From Dokdonella_A sp046347015 (GTDB taxonomy: Bacteria; Pseudomonadota; Gammaproteobacteria; Xanthomonadales; Rhodanobacteraceae): a stretch of 64,000 nt of DNA. The position numbers were made by a program, and so were the translations under genes. Under the pieces are notes generated by a model. That model was not told the DNA's origin and made no database searches. It saw only the letters and a list, made by a program, of their open reading frames with translations. Each line of letters begins with the position of its first letter. Within the stretch, counting starts at the first letter, position 1. Of this stretch, positions 36,987 to 45,402 are shown piece by piece. The stretch spans positions 1 through 64,000 of the forward strand of contig JAXMHA010000009.1 in the NCBI GenBank assembly GCA_046347015.1. The letters are read 5' to 3'.

Positions 36987-38228
36987 ATGAACGTAACGAC
37001 GAAAACGACACGCGTTTTTGCAGTCGAAAAGGCAAGCCGGAAGTTTCCGCGGCGGTCCGGACTGGCGTTGGCGGTGATGGTGGCCGGTGCCATCGGCTGG
37101 TCGGCCAGCGCTGGGGCCGTGGAGTTGCAAAGCGGCGACTGGACGATCGACGTCGGCGGTTTCATCAACGCGTACTACACGTCGACCAGTTGCTCCGGCG
37201 ACAACGTCGGCGGGCTGGCGCTGGCGGGCCGCGGGCTCGGATGCGCGGGCGAGGACCACCGCACGACGATCGGCAACGGCCTGTTGCCGAACGCGCTGGT
37301 GACGAAGTTCAAGACGACGCAGGATGGCATCGACATCGGCGGGCAGATCGGCATCATGGTGCACACCGCGACATCGTCCGGCGTCGCACCGAACAGCGGC
37401 GTCGACGTGCGGCAGGCGTTCTTCACGCTCGGCACGGCGGATTGGGGCACGGTCAAGATCGGCCGCGACTACGGCACGTTCGGTTCGAACGCGATCCTCG
37501 GCGACATGACGCTGATCGGCGCGGGCGCGCCGGTGCAGGCCACGCAGCGCGATCGCGTGACGCTCGGCCACATCGGCGCCGGCTACACCTACCTCGACAA
37601 CTACGGGCAGATCACCTGGAGCTCGCCGTCGTACAACGGCCTCGTCTTCACCGGCGGCTTGTTCAGCCCGGTCGACAACGGCGGCGCCGGCATCCTCGAC
37701 TACGTGTCGAAGTCGTACCCGCAGGTGCAGGCGCAACTGGCGTGGTCGAACGAAGGATTCAAGGTCTGGGTCGGCGCCAAGACGCAGAAGTTCTACGGCG
37801 CGGCCGGCAGCGATGCGCAGGGCGACAACTTCAACGAGTCGGCCGGCGAGATCGGCGCGTCCTTCACGGCCGGCGCGTTCAGCTTCCTCGCCAACTTCCA
37901 GGACGGCAAGGGCATCGGCATCCTGTCCGACGGCGACCAGGGTCCGGTGAAAGGCCAGAACTATTTCCTGCAGGGCACCTTCAACGTGACGCCGAAGCTG
38001 AAACTCGGCCTCAACTACGGCCAGAGCCGCAACAAGGGCGACAACGACTTCAACTTCGAAGCGAATGCCGGCTTCAAGTCGAACAACAACACGACCGGCG
38101 GCCTGTACTACTCGCTGACCAAGAGCGTGACGCTGGCCTTCGAAGTCAGCCAGACCAACTCGAAGGACTACTTCGGCAACAAGGCGAAGATGTGGGGTGG
38201 TTCGGCGGGCGGCATCGTCTTCTTCTGA
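36987..38228 (+). CDS. Outer-membrane porin (Gram-negative trimeric porin family)
   Basis: A 413-residue porin. An extended basic leader precedes the signal core (SGLALAVMVAGAIGWSASAGA; cleavage near GAVEL). The mature protein has beta-barrel strands with repeated GGFINAYY, FFTLGTADWGTVKIGRDYG and a terminal GGIVFF ending in Phe, the outer-membrane sorting signal. The ribosome binding site is weak (GGGAAA), so an internal start is possible. The 294 bp upstream hold no gene and must contain its promoter. Substrate specificity unknown. Confidence 0.83.
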   Translation: MNVTTKTTRVFAVEKASRKFPRRSGLALAVMVAGAIGWSASAGAVELQSGDWTIDVGGFINAYYTSTSCSGDNVGGLALAGRGLGCAGEDHRTTIGNGLLPNALVTKFKTTQDGIDIGGQIGIMVHTATSSGVAPNSGVDVRQAFFTLGTADWGTVKIGRDYGTFGSNAILGDMTLIGAGAPVQATQRDRVTLGHIGAGYTYLDNYGQITWSSPSYNGLVFTGGLFSPVDNGGAGILDYVSKSYPQVQAQLAWSNEGFKVWVGAKTQKFYGAAGSDAQGDNFNESAGEIGASFTAGAFSFLANFQDGKGIGILSDGDQGPVKGQNYFLQGTFNVTPKLKLGLNYGQSRNKGDNDFNFEANAGFKSNNNTTGGLYYSLTKSVTLAFEVSQTNSKDYFGNKAKMWGGSAGGIVFF

Positions 38229-38280
38229 CGAACCGGCGTGCCCGCGGCGGTGACCCGGCTCCGGCCGGGCCGCCGTGACA

Positions 38281-38316
38281 CCGCATTGCCCGGACTCGGG
38301 GCCGGGCAATGCGGTG
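38281..38316. terminator. Strong bidirectional terminator hairpin
   Basis: A perfect 14-bp stem (ACCGCATTGCCCGG at 38281-38294 with its complement at 38303-38316) encloses an 8-nt loop, between the convergent porin (stop 38228) and ABC permease (stop 38335). T-runs are weak, but position and stem strength support termination of both. Confidence 0.7.
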
Positions 38317-38334
38317 GTCTTTGCCGATTGTCAT

Positions 38335-39510
38335 TCAAGTCGAAATCGCGAGCCGCTCGCTGTGGTAGATGCGGGTTGCGATCGCGCAGACCCCCAGTGC
38401 GACGACCACCGTGCACACGAAGCACAGCGCAATGGCCGTCGCCGGAACCGGGTCGCCGCGCATCAGTCGCAGGATCGACACCTGCTGCCCCATCAACGGC
38501 ACCGCGTACATCCACATCCGGGTCTTGATCGGCAGGACCGACAGCAGCAGCGTCGGCACGATCGGCACGATCATCAGCAGCGAGAGATACGTCTGGGCCT
38601 CGCGATAGCTTTTCGCGAACGCGGCGACGAGCGTCTGCAGCGCCGCCAGCAACATCGCCAGCGGCAGCATCACGAACATCGTCACCGCGATGAAGCGCGG
38701 GCCGAGCGAGAACGCCATGCCGAGCTTTTCGGTCGGCATCAGGTGCCCCACGGCGGCGAAGGCGAGGATCGACAGCAGCACCGTCGTGATCGCGAAGGCG
38801 GTGGTCGCGCCGAGCTTGCCGGCAAGGATCTGCCAGCGCGGCACCGGATTGGCGAGCAGCGGTTCCAGCGATTGCCGTTCGCGCTCGCCGGCCGTGGTGT
38901 CGATGGCGAGTGCCATGCCGCCGATCAGGCAGCCGAAGATGAAGAAGTACGGCAGCATCGAGAAGAACAGTCCGGAGCGGCTCTGTGGCGTCGACTGGTC
39001 GCGGTCGGCAACCGCAACCGGCTTCAGGATCGATGGCGACAGGCCGCGCGCGAGCAGGCGCAGCGCGCCGGTGCGCTGGCCGTAGGCATCGAGGAGGGTG
39101 CGCAGCCTGGCGACCGCGCCGCGTGCATCCTGTTGCGAGGCGTCGTAGATGATCTCGACCTGCGCCGGCTCACCGCGCTTCCAGGCTTGCGCGTAGTCCG
39201 CGCCGATGCGCAGCACGACATCCGCGTCCTGTTCGCGCACGGCGCGTTCGGGGTCCGCCGGGGCCGGCTCAATGTCGACGTCATGCTGCCGCAGCGACGC
39301 CACCAGGTTCGGCGCGTACTGCGCCCCGGCGACCGGCAGCGACAACGGGGCCTCGGCCTTGTCGAGTTCGCGCGATACGACCGTGTTGATCAGCAGCACG
39401 AAGATCAGTGGCGCCATTAGCGGGCCGGTGACGAGCGTGTTGACGACGGTCCGCCGGTCGCGCAGGTTCTCGCGGATCTCCTTGAAGAACACCACCCAGG
39501 CGGCGTTCAT
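38335..39510 (-). CDS. ABC-2 type permease (NatB/Na+-efflux-like)
   Basis: A 391-residue inner-membrane permease. One helix near the N-terminus (VTGPLMAPLIFVLLINTVV) is followed by a soluble extracytoplasmic region of about 140 residues, then five or six helices (LFFSMLPYFFIFGCLIGGMALAID, ALAIDTTAGERERQSLEPLL, and later). This layout with the ERERQSLEPLL motif matches the NatB/CcmB-like ABC-2 group. The ATG overlaps the stop of its ATPase gene (ATGA). It is third in an operon with a peptidase and the ATPase; the substrate is unknown. Confidence 0.82.
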   Translation of the reverse strand: MNAAWVVFFKEIRENLRDRRTVVNTLVTGPLMAPLIFVLLINTVVSRELDKAEAPLSLPVAGAQYAPNLVASLRQHDVDIEPAPADPERAVREQDADVVLRIGADYAQAWKRGEPAQVEIIYDASQQDARGAVARLRTLLDAYGQRTGALRLLARGLSPSILKPVAVADRDQSTPQSRSGLFFSMLPYFFIFGCLIGGMALAIDTTAGERERQSLEPLLANPVPRWQILAGKLGATTAFAITTVLLSILAFAAVGHLMPTEKLGMAFSLGPRFIAVTMFVMLPLAMLLAALQTLVAAFAKSYREAQTYLSLLMIVPIVPTLLLSVLPIKTRMWMYAVPLMGQQVSILRLMRGDPVPATAIALCFVCTVVVALGVCAIATRIYHSERLAIST

Positions 39511-40253
39511 GCGGCGAGTCCCTCGTCGGTCCCGATCAGCTTCACGAACGCATCCTCGAGGCTCGCCGCGCCGGTCTGCGCGCGCAGCGCGTCGGGTGAT
39601 TCGTCGGCGACGACGCGCCCGGCGACGATGACGACGATGCGATCGCACAACGCGGCAACCTCCTGCATGATGTGGCTCGAGAACAGCACGCAGCGGCCTT
39701 CGTCGCGCAGCCCTTTCAGGAATCGGCGCATCGCGCGCGTCGCCATCACGTCGAGGCCGTTGGTCGGCTCGTCGAGGATCACGTTGCGCGGGTCGTGCAC
39801 CAGCGCCCGCGCGATCGCGGTTTTCACGCGTTGGCCTTGCGAGTAACCGTCGACCCGCCGGTCGGCGAAGGCGGCCATGTCGAGCGCCGTGATGGCGGCT
39901 GCGGTGCGGGTGCGGATCGTCGCCGGGTCGAGGCCGTGCAGGCGGCCGAAGTACGCGATGTTCTCGCGCGCGGTCAGCCGCTTGTAGAGGCCGCGGGCAT
40001 CCGGCAGCACGCCAAGCTGGCGGCGGACGGCGACGGCATCGGTCGCGGCATCGAAACCGTCGACGGCGATCGTCCCGGAATCGGGCCGCATCAGCGTGTA
40101 CAGGCAGCGCAGCGTCGTCGTCTTGCCGGCGCCGTTCGGACCGAGCAGGCCGGTGATCTCGCCGTCGCGGGCGGTGAACGAGACGCCGTCTACGGCGACG
40201 ACACGCTTCGCACCTCGACCGAAGGCCTTGTGCAGGTCCCTGACTTCGATCAT
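39507..40253 (-). CDS. ABC transporter ATP-binding protein (NatA-like)
   Basis: A 248-residue ABC ATPase: Walker A GPNGAGKTTT, signature YSQGQRVKTAIARAL (SQGQ instead of SGGQ, seen in NatA-type exporters), Walker B NVILDEPTNGLD and switch His in FSSHIMQEV. It overlaps the upstream peptidase stop and the downstream permease start by four bases each, so the three genes are coupled. It powers the ABC-2 permease at 38335-39510. Substrate unknown. Confidence 0.87.
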   Translation of the reverse strand: MIEVRDLHKAFGRGAKRVVAVDGVSFTARDGEITGLLGPNGAGKTTTLRCLYTLMRPDSGTIAVDGFDAATDAVAVRRQLGVLPDARGLYKRLTARENIAYFGRLHGLDPATIRTRTAAAITALDMAAFADRRVDGYSQGQRVKTAIARALVHDPRNVILDEPTNGLDVMATRAMRRFLKGLRDEGRCVLFSSHIMQEVAALCDRIVVIVAGRVVADESPDALRAQTGAASLEDAFVKLIGTDEGLAA

Positions 40254-41803
40254 GGCCCGGCTCCGTTGAAGTCGACGAACGCGGGTACGGGCCCCAGCCG
40301 TTCGACGCACGCCGCGTCGAGCGATTTCGGGTCGAGCTTGTCGACGAACTCGCCGACCAGCTTCGGGATGCAGCCGCGGCCGATCACGTTGTGGCCCTGG
40401 CCCTTGGCGACCAGCAGCCGGCCGTTGGCGAGCCCCTTCAAGACTTCCTCGCCGTAACGTGGCGGCGTGACCGGGTCGAACTCGCCTTCGAGGATCAATA
40501 CCGGCGTGGCGGACTTGAACGGTGCATGGAAATCCGCCGGTCGCGTGCCGTGCGGCCAGACCTCGCACGCGGCCTTGATGCCGTCGATCAGCGTGTTGCC
40601 GAGCAGGGTGTCGGCGTCCTGCGGGCGGGGCACGAGCCGGTCGGCATCCTCGCTGCAAATGACCGACAACTGCATCGCGTTGTCGCTGAGCTCGGTCATG
40701 TCGGCGGACAGGATCCGGCTCTGCCCGGCCAACGGGGCGAAGTCGCCTTGCAAGCCTTCGGCGATCGACAGCGGCAGCAGCGCGGCCGTCTCCGGCGTGT
40801 AGGCGAACATCCGCACCAGCCCCGCCAGCGTGTATGCATCGAGGTGCGTCGTGTGCTTCGCGTAGGTCACGGGATCGTGGAACGTGTAGTCCAGCGGATG
40901 CGAGCGCAATTCGTCGCGCAGCTTCAGCAGGCTCGCGTAAGGATCGCCGAACGCGCCGGCGCAAGCCTTGTCCGCGCGGCACGCCGCGAAGTGCTGCGCC
41001 AGTGCGTGCTCGAGGTTCGCCGCGAAATCCTCGCCGAGCGCGATCGTGTTCGGCGCGACGCTGTCGAGCACGATGCTGCGCACCGCGTCGGGGTGGCGCA
41101 TCGCATACTGTTGTGCCATGCGTGTGCCGTACGACACGCCGACCAGGTCGAACTTCGGCGCGCCGAACGCCTGCCGCACGGCCTCGAGGTCGGCGACTGC
41201 GTCCGTCGTCGTGTAGAAACGCGGATCGGCGTGCCGCTCGACGGCGGCGAGGCACTCCTGCGTCTGTTCGCGTACCTTCGACGGATCGAAACCGGAACCC
41301 TCCCGAGGTTCGTCGGCGGCGCCCGGACAGTCGAGTGCGTTCGACCCGCCGGTGCCGCGCTGGTCGAGCAGCACGACGTGATGGTGCTTCAGCAATGGCG
41401 CGAAGGCCGCTGCGATCTGCGGCCAGCTGTCGATGGCCGACTGCCCCGGTCCGCCGGCGAGGAACACGATGAGGTCGCGGTCGGCCGCGACGGCACTGCT
41501 GCGGATCAACGCCAGCCGCAATGCGATCTTGCGTCCGCCCGGATCGGCCCGATTTTCCGGCACCGCGAACGGCGCACAGAACGCGCTGGTCGTCGCGCCG
41601 GAATGCTTTTGCGGCAACTGGCACGCCTCGAAATGCAGCGTGCCGAGCGTGAAGGCCTTCGCATTCGGCGGAATCGATGCCGCGGTTTCCTCCGCCGCCG
41701 GAGCGCCGCCACGATGCGATCGCCACCACTGCGCGCCGATCACGATGGCCGCGGCGACAAGGACCAGCACCCGGAGCAGCACTCGCGTTCGTTGCGTGGC
41801 CAT
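40250..41803 (-). CDS. Alpha/beta-hydrolase, tripeptidyl/prolyl aminopeptidase-like
   Basis: A 517-residue protein with one N-terminal hydrophobic anchor or signal (LRVLVLVAAAIVIGAQW), so probably periplasmic. Family S33/TAP-like features: oxyanion motif FLAGGPGQSA, DQRGTGGSNALDC, the nucleophile elbow GVSYGTR (Ser about 223), and a C-terminal TAP-like region with LEGEFDPVTPP (acid) and KGQGHNVIG (His). It likely cleaves short peptides or esters in the periplasm. It is the first gene of the operon with a NatAB-like exporter, which may export or respond to its substrate. Confidence 0.83.
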   Translation of the reverse strand: MATQRTRVLLRVLVLVAAAIVIGAQWWRSHRGGAPAAEETAASIPPNAKAFTLGTLHFEACQLPQKHSGATTSAFCAPFAVPENRADPGGRKIALRLALIRSSAVAADRDLIVFLAGGPGQSAIDSWPQIAAAFAPLLKHHHVVLLDQRGTGGSNALDCPGAADEPREGSGFDPSKVREQTQECLAAVERHADPRFYTTTDAVADLEAVRQAFGAPKFDLVGVSYGTRMAQQYAMRHPDAVRSIVLDSVAPNTIALGEDFAANLEHALAQHFAACRADKACAGAFGDPYASLLKLRDELRSHPLDYTFHDPVTYAKHTTHLDAYTLAGLVRMFAYTPETAALLPLSIAEGLQGDFAPLAGQSRILSADMTELSDNAMQLSVICSEDADRLVPRPQDADTLLGNTLIDGIKAACEVWPHGTRPADFHAPFKSATPVLILEGEFDPVTPPRYGEEVLKGLANGRLLVAKGQGHNVIGRGCIPKLVGEFVDKLDPKSLDAACVERLGPVPAFVDFNGAGP

Positions 41804-41890
41804 CAGTGGTTTCCGTCTGGGTCGGACACCGCTTCGATCCGTTGTGCGGGCAGTATTGCGGACTCGAGTGCGAATGGTCCGCCGGTCCGG

Positions 41891-42637
41891 CTACCGGGAC
41901 GAAACGTACTTCTCGCGCCGGATGTGCGCGACCGGCAAGCCGGCTTCCTTCAAGGCGGTGAACGTGGCGTCGACCATGTCCGGATTGCCGCACAGGTACG
42001 CAATGTCGTGGGCGGGATCGGGCGCGAACTCCGGCAACACCGCCTGCACGTAGCCCTGCCGGTCATCGGGGCGAGGCGATGGGCGTGGCCCGCGAGACAG
42101 GCACGGGTGGAATGCGAACCCCGGGTGGCTGCGCGAGAACGCCTCGAACTCCTCTCCGTACAGCAACTCCTGTTCGCTGCGCGCGCCGTACAGCAGCACG
42201 AACCGTTGCCCGCGCTCCGCCATGCGCCGTGCGATTCGCGGCAACATTGCGCGGTACGGCGTGATGCCGGTGCCGGTCGCGATCAGCAGGTAGCGGCGGT
42301 TCGCGTCCTTGTCGTCGAGGCAGAAGCGTCCGTACGGGCCGCTGGCTTCGACCTCGCCACCCGGCTCGAGCCCGCCGAGCAGCGCCGTGGCGGCGCCGCC
42401 GTCGACGTAACTGACGGCAATCTCGAGCCGCTCGACCGCGTTCGAATCCCCGCCGGTGGTGCCGACCGAATAACTGCGCTTGGTCGCCTTGCCGTCGGGG
42501 TAGGTGAAGTGGACCTGGATGAACTGCCCCGGTTCGAACGCGAAGGGCTTTCCGTCGGCACGCGTGAAGGCCATGTGCCGCACGCGGGGCGCCAGCATGC
42601 GGCTGTCGGCGAGGCGGAGCTGGAAGTGTTCGACCAT
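41891..42637 (-). CDS. fpr: Ferredoxin/flavodoxin-NADP+ reductase
   Basis: A 248-residue flavoprotein. FAD-binding motif KRSYSVGT and isoalloxazine region, then the NADP-binding GTGITPYRAML, YGARSEQELLYGEEF and the terminal CGNPDMVDATFTAL. The C-terminal EKYVSSR, without a following aromatic residue, is typical of bacterial Fpr. It exchanges electrons between NADPH and ferredoxin or flavodoxin. ATG 42637 gives the usual length; it is divergent from the YadG-like ATPase gene over 70 bp. Confidence 0.87.
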   Translation of the reverse strand: MVEHFQLRLADSRMLAPRVRHMAFTRADGKPFAFEPGQFIQVHFTYPDGKATKRSYSVGTTGGDSNAVERLEIAVSYVDGGAATALLGGLEPGGEVEASGPYGRFCLDDKDANRRYLLIATGTGITPYRAMLPRIARRMAERGQRFVLLYGARSEQELLYGEEFEAFSRSHPGFAFHPCLSRGPRPSPRPDDRQGYVQAVLPEFAPDPAHDIAYLCGNPDMVDATFTALKEAGLPVAHIRREKYVSSR

Positions 42638-42707
42638 GGCGGAAGATGGCGTTCGGGTGCGCGTGCAAAGCTCGTTATCATAGGGTGGCCACCACACTTT
42701 CGCACCC

Positions 42708-43652
42708 ATGGCCAACACCGCCGCACTCGACGTCATCGACCTGCGCAAGACCTACGCAAACGGCGTCGCGGCGTTGCAGGGCATTTCGCTCACGGTCGAA
42801 ACCGGCGACTTCTTCGCCCTCCTGGGTCCGAACGGCGCCGGCAAGTCGACGCTGATCGGGATCCTGTCCTCGCTGGTGAACCCGACGTCGGGCGATGCGC
42901 GGGTGTTCGGCGCGTCGATCCGCACCGACCGCGGTGCGGTCATGCGCGAGATCGGGCTGGTGCCGCAGGAAGTCAACTTCAACCAGTTCGAACGGCCGAT
43001 CGACATTTGCGTCAACGTCGCCGGCTTCTACGGCATCCCGCGCCGCATCGCGCTGCGCCGCGCGGAGACCTACCTCAACGAGCTGCGCCTGTGGGACAAG
43101 GCGTTCCAGGCGACGCGCCTGATGTCCGGCGGCATGAAACGGCGGTTGATGATCGCGCGGGCGATGATGAACGAGCCCCGCCTGCTGATCCTCGACGAAC
43201 CGACTGCGGGTGTCGACATCGAGATCCGCCGGTCGATGTGGCAGTTCATCAGCGCGATCAACCGCGCCGGCACCACGGTCATCCTGACCACCCACTACCT
43301 CGAGGAAGCCGAGCAGTTGTGCCGCAACATCGCGATCATCGACCACGGCAACATCGTCGAGAACACCTCGATGAAACGCCTGTTGTCGAAGCTCGACGAC
43401 GAGTCCTTCGTGCTCGACGTGTCGAGCGCCGACAACCTGCCGGACGTGCCCGGCGTGCGCCTGACGCGCGTCGACGCGCGCACGGTCGAAGCCGAGATGT
43501 CGAAGTCGCACGACCTCAATTCGATGTTTGCGGCACTCGCGGCCGCCGGCATCACCGTCACGTCGATGCGCAACAAGACCAGTCGCCTCGAGGAACTGTT
43601 CGTGCGCCTGGTCAAGCACGGCAACGGCACGGCGGGGAGGCCGGCGGCATGA
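42708..43652 (+). CDS. yadG: ABC transporter ATP-binding protein (YadG-like)
   Basis: A 314-residue ABC ATPase with Walker A GPNGAGKST, signature LMSGGMKRRLMIARAM, Walker B LLILDEPTAGVD and switch His in LTTHYLEEAE. The sequence between Walker A and signature (GLVPQEVNFNQFERP) is characteristic of the YadG group. It overlaps the next gene, the matching permease, by four bases. These exporters are conserved among gammaproteobacteria, but their substrate is not established. Confidence 0.87.
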   Translation: MANTAALDVIDLRKTYANGVAALQGISLTVETGDFFALLGPNGAGKSTLIGILSSLVNPTSGDARVFGASIRTDRGAVMREIGLVPQEVNFNQFERPIDICVNVAGFYGIPRRIALRRAETYLNELRLWDKAFQATRLMSGGMKRRLMIARAMMNEPRLLILDEPTAGVDIEIRRSMWQFISAINRAGTTVILTTHYLEEAEQLCRNIAIIDHGNIVENTSMKRLLSKLDDESFVLDVSSADNLPDVPGVRLTRVDARTVEAEMSKSHDLNSMFAALAAAGITVTSMRNKTSRLEELFVRLVKHGNGTAGRPAA

Positions 43653-44479
43653 ACGACATCGGCGCCAGATCCCCGTTCGTCGCAGCCGTGGCGCGGCGAT
43701 CACCGGTCTCGCAGGCCAACGCGATCGCGCTGTACACCGTCACGCGCCGCGAAGTGGTGCGGATGCTGCGCATCTGGACGCAGACGCTGGTGCCGCCGGC
43801 GATCACGATGACGCTGTATTTCGTCATCTTCGGCAAGCTGATCGGCAGCCGCATCGGCAGCATCGACGGCGGCTTCACGTACATGCAGTACATCGTGCCG
43901 GGCCTGTTGATGATGAGCGTCATCAACAACTGCTACTCGAACATCACGAGTTCCTTCTTCGGCTCGAAGTTCGGCCACTACGTCGAGGAACTGCTGGCCT
44001 CGCCAATGCCGAGCTGGGTGATCCTGACCGGCTACGTCGCCGGCGCGGTGCTGCGCGGCGTGCTGGTCGGCGCGATCGTGCTGGTCATCGCGCTGTTCTT
44101 CACGTCGCTCGGCGTCGCGCACCTGTTGACCGCGGCCGCGACCGTACTGCTCGGCGCGACGATCTTCTCGCTCGCCGGTTTCATCAACGCGGTGTTCGCG
44201 AAGAAGTTCGACGACATCGCGATCGTGCCGACCTTCATCCTCGCGCCGCTGACCTACCTCGGCGGCGTGTTCTACTCGGTCGACATGCTGGGTTCGCCGT
44301 GGCGCGAGATCTCGCTGGTCAACCCGATCCTGTACATGGTCAACGCGTTGCGTTACGGCATCCTCGGCGTCAGCGACGTGCCGATCGGCATCGCGTTCGT
44401 CGTGATGGCCGCGTTCGTCGTCGTGCTCGGCGGCATCGCACTGTGGCTGCTGGAGCGGGGCGTCGGGCTGCGGAGTTGA
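43649..44479 (+). CDS. yadH: ABC-2 type permease (YadH-like)
   Basis: A 276-residue inner-membrane permease with six helices, the first near QTLVPPAITMTLYFVIFGKL, and the conserved ABC-2 sequence LVNPILYMVNALRYGILG near the C-terminus; YVEELLASPMPSWVIL is the cytoplasmic coupling segment. The ATG overlaps the ATPase stop (ATGA). It forms one exporter with YadG. It converges on tatD, with 26 bp between stops. Confidence 0.87.
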   Translation: MNDIGARSPFVAAVARRSPVSQANAIALYTVTRREVVRMLRIWTQTLVPPAITMTLYFVIFGKLIGSRIGSIDGGFTYMQYIVPGLLMMSVINNCYSNITSSFFGSKFGHYVEELLASPMPSWVILTGYVAGAVLRGVLVGAIVLVIALFFTSLGVAHLLTAAATVLLGATIFSLAGFINAVFAKKFDDIAIVPTFILAPLTYLGGVFYSVDMLGSPWREISLVNPILYMVNALRYGILGVSDVPIGIAFVVMAAFVVVLGGIALWLLERGVGLRS

Positions 44480-44505
44480 ACACCGCGTGTTCGCGACCCT
44501 GCGCC

Positions 44506-45294
44506 TTATTCGAGTCCGAACAACCGTGTCGCGTTGGCCGCAGTGACCGCGGCGACGGCTTCCGGATCCTCGCCGCGCGCCGCGGCGACCGCGGCGCAGA
44601 CGTGCGCGAGGTACATCGGTTCGTTGCGGCGGTGCGACGGCTTCCCGGGAAGGTCGCGCGGCAAGAGGTACGGGGCGTCGGTTTCGATCAGCAGGCGGTC
44701 GGCGGGAATGCCGACGACGACGCCACGCAGGTGCGCGCCGCGGCGTTCGTCGCAGATCCAGCCGGTGATGCCGATCGACCAGCCGCGTTCGAGGTAGGCA
44801 TCGCGTTCGGCGGCATCGCCGGTGAAGCAGTGCACGACCGTGCCGCTGATCCTTCCCGCAAAGTTGTCCAGCACCGCGATGAAGTCCGCGTGCGCGTCGC
44901 GCTGGTGCAGGAACAGCGGCTTGCCTGACGCGACCGCGATGTCGAGCTGGCGCTCGAACGCGGCGCGCTGGGCCGCGCGTGGCGAGAGATCGCGGAAATA
45001 GTCGAGTCCGGTTTCACCGACCGCGCGCACCTCGGGCAATGCCACCAGGTCCCGCAGCGTCGCATCGGTTGCGTCGTCGTAGTCGGCCGCATGGTGCGGG
45101 TGCACGCCGGCCGTCGCGTGGAGGAAGCCCCGGTGCGCGCGAGCGAGCTCCAGCGCTGCAAGGCTGCCGTCGACGCTCGCTCCGGTGACGACGATTGCCG
45201 CGACGCCGTGCGCGCGCGCGCGGTCGAGCACCACGTCGAAATCGTGCCGGAACGATTCGTGGGTCAGGTTGGCGCCAATGTCGATGAGTGGCAT
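44506..45294 (-). CDS. tatD: TatD family metal-dependent deoxyribonuclease
   Basis: A 262-residue cytoplasmic hydrolase with a TIM-barrel metal site: IDIGANLTH (in place of the usual DSHCH), TAGVHPHHA, GETGLDYFRD, LFLHQRDAH, VVHCFTGD and ETDAPYLLPRD. TatD enzymes act as 3'-5' exonucleases/DNases in DNA repair. The N-terminal GANLTH is typical of the TatD rather than YcfH group. Divergent from hrpB. Confidence 0.9.
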   Translation of the reverse strand: MPLIDIGANLTHESFRHDFDVVLDRARAHGVAAIVVTGASVDGSLAALELARAHRGFLHATAGVHPHHAADYDDATDATLRDLVALPEVRAVGETGLDYFRDLSPRAAQRAAFERQLDIAVASGKPLFLHQRDAHADFIAVLDNFAGRISGTVVHCFTGDAAERDAYLERGWSIGITGWICDERRGAHLRGVVVGIPADRLLIETDAPYLLPRDLPGKPSHRRNEPMYLAHVCAAVAAARGEDPEAVAAVTAANATRLFGLE

Positions 45295-45402
45295 GGGTCC
45301 GCGTCGAAGGTTGTGGCCGCGGCACAGCGCGCGGCAACGTACATGGTAGCGGCGAGCGACGCGATTCCGCGATCGCGTCCCGGGTTCGGGCAGACTATCG
45401 GC

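Noticed and set aside
40391..44479. A 1360-codon plus-strand frame running through fpr into the YadH permease
   Set aside because: Only its 3' end (from 43649) is real coding sequence; the rest is shadow of minus-strand genes and of yadG.
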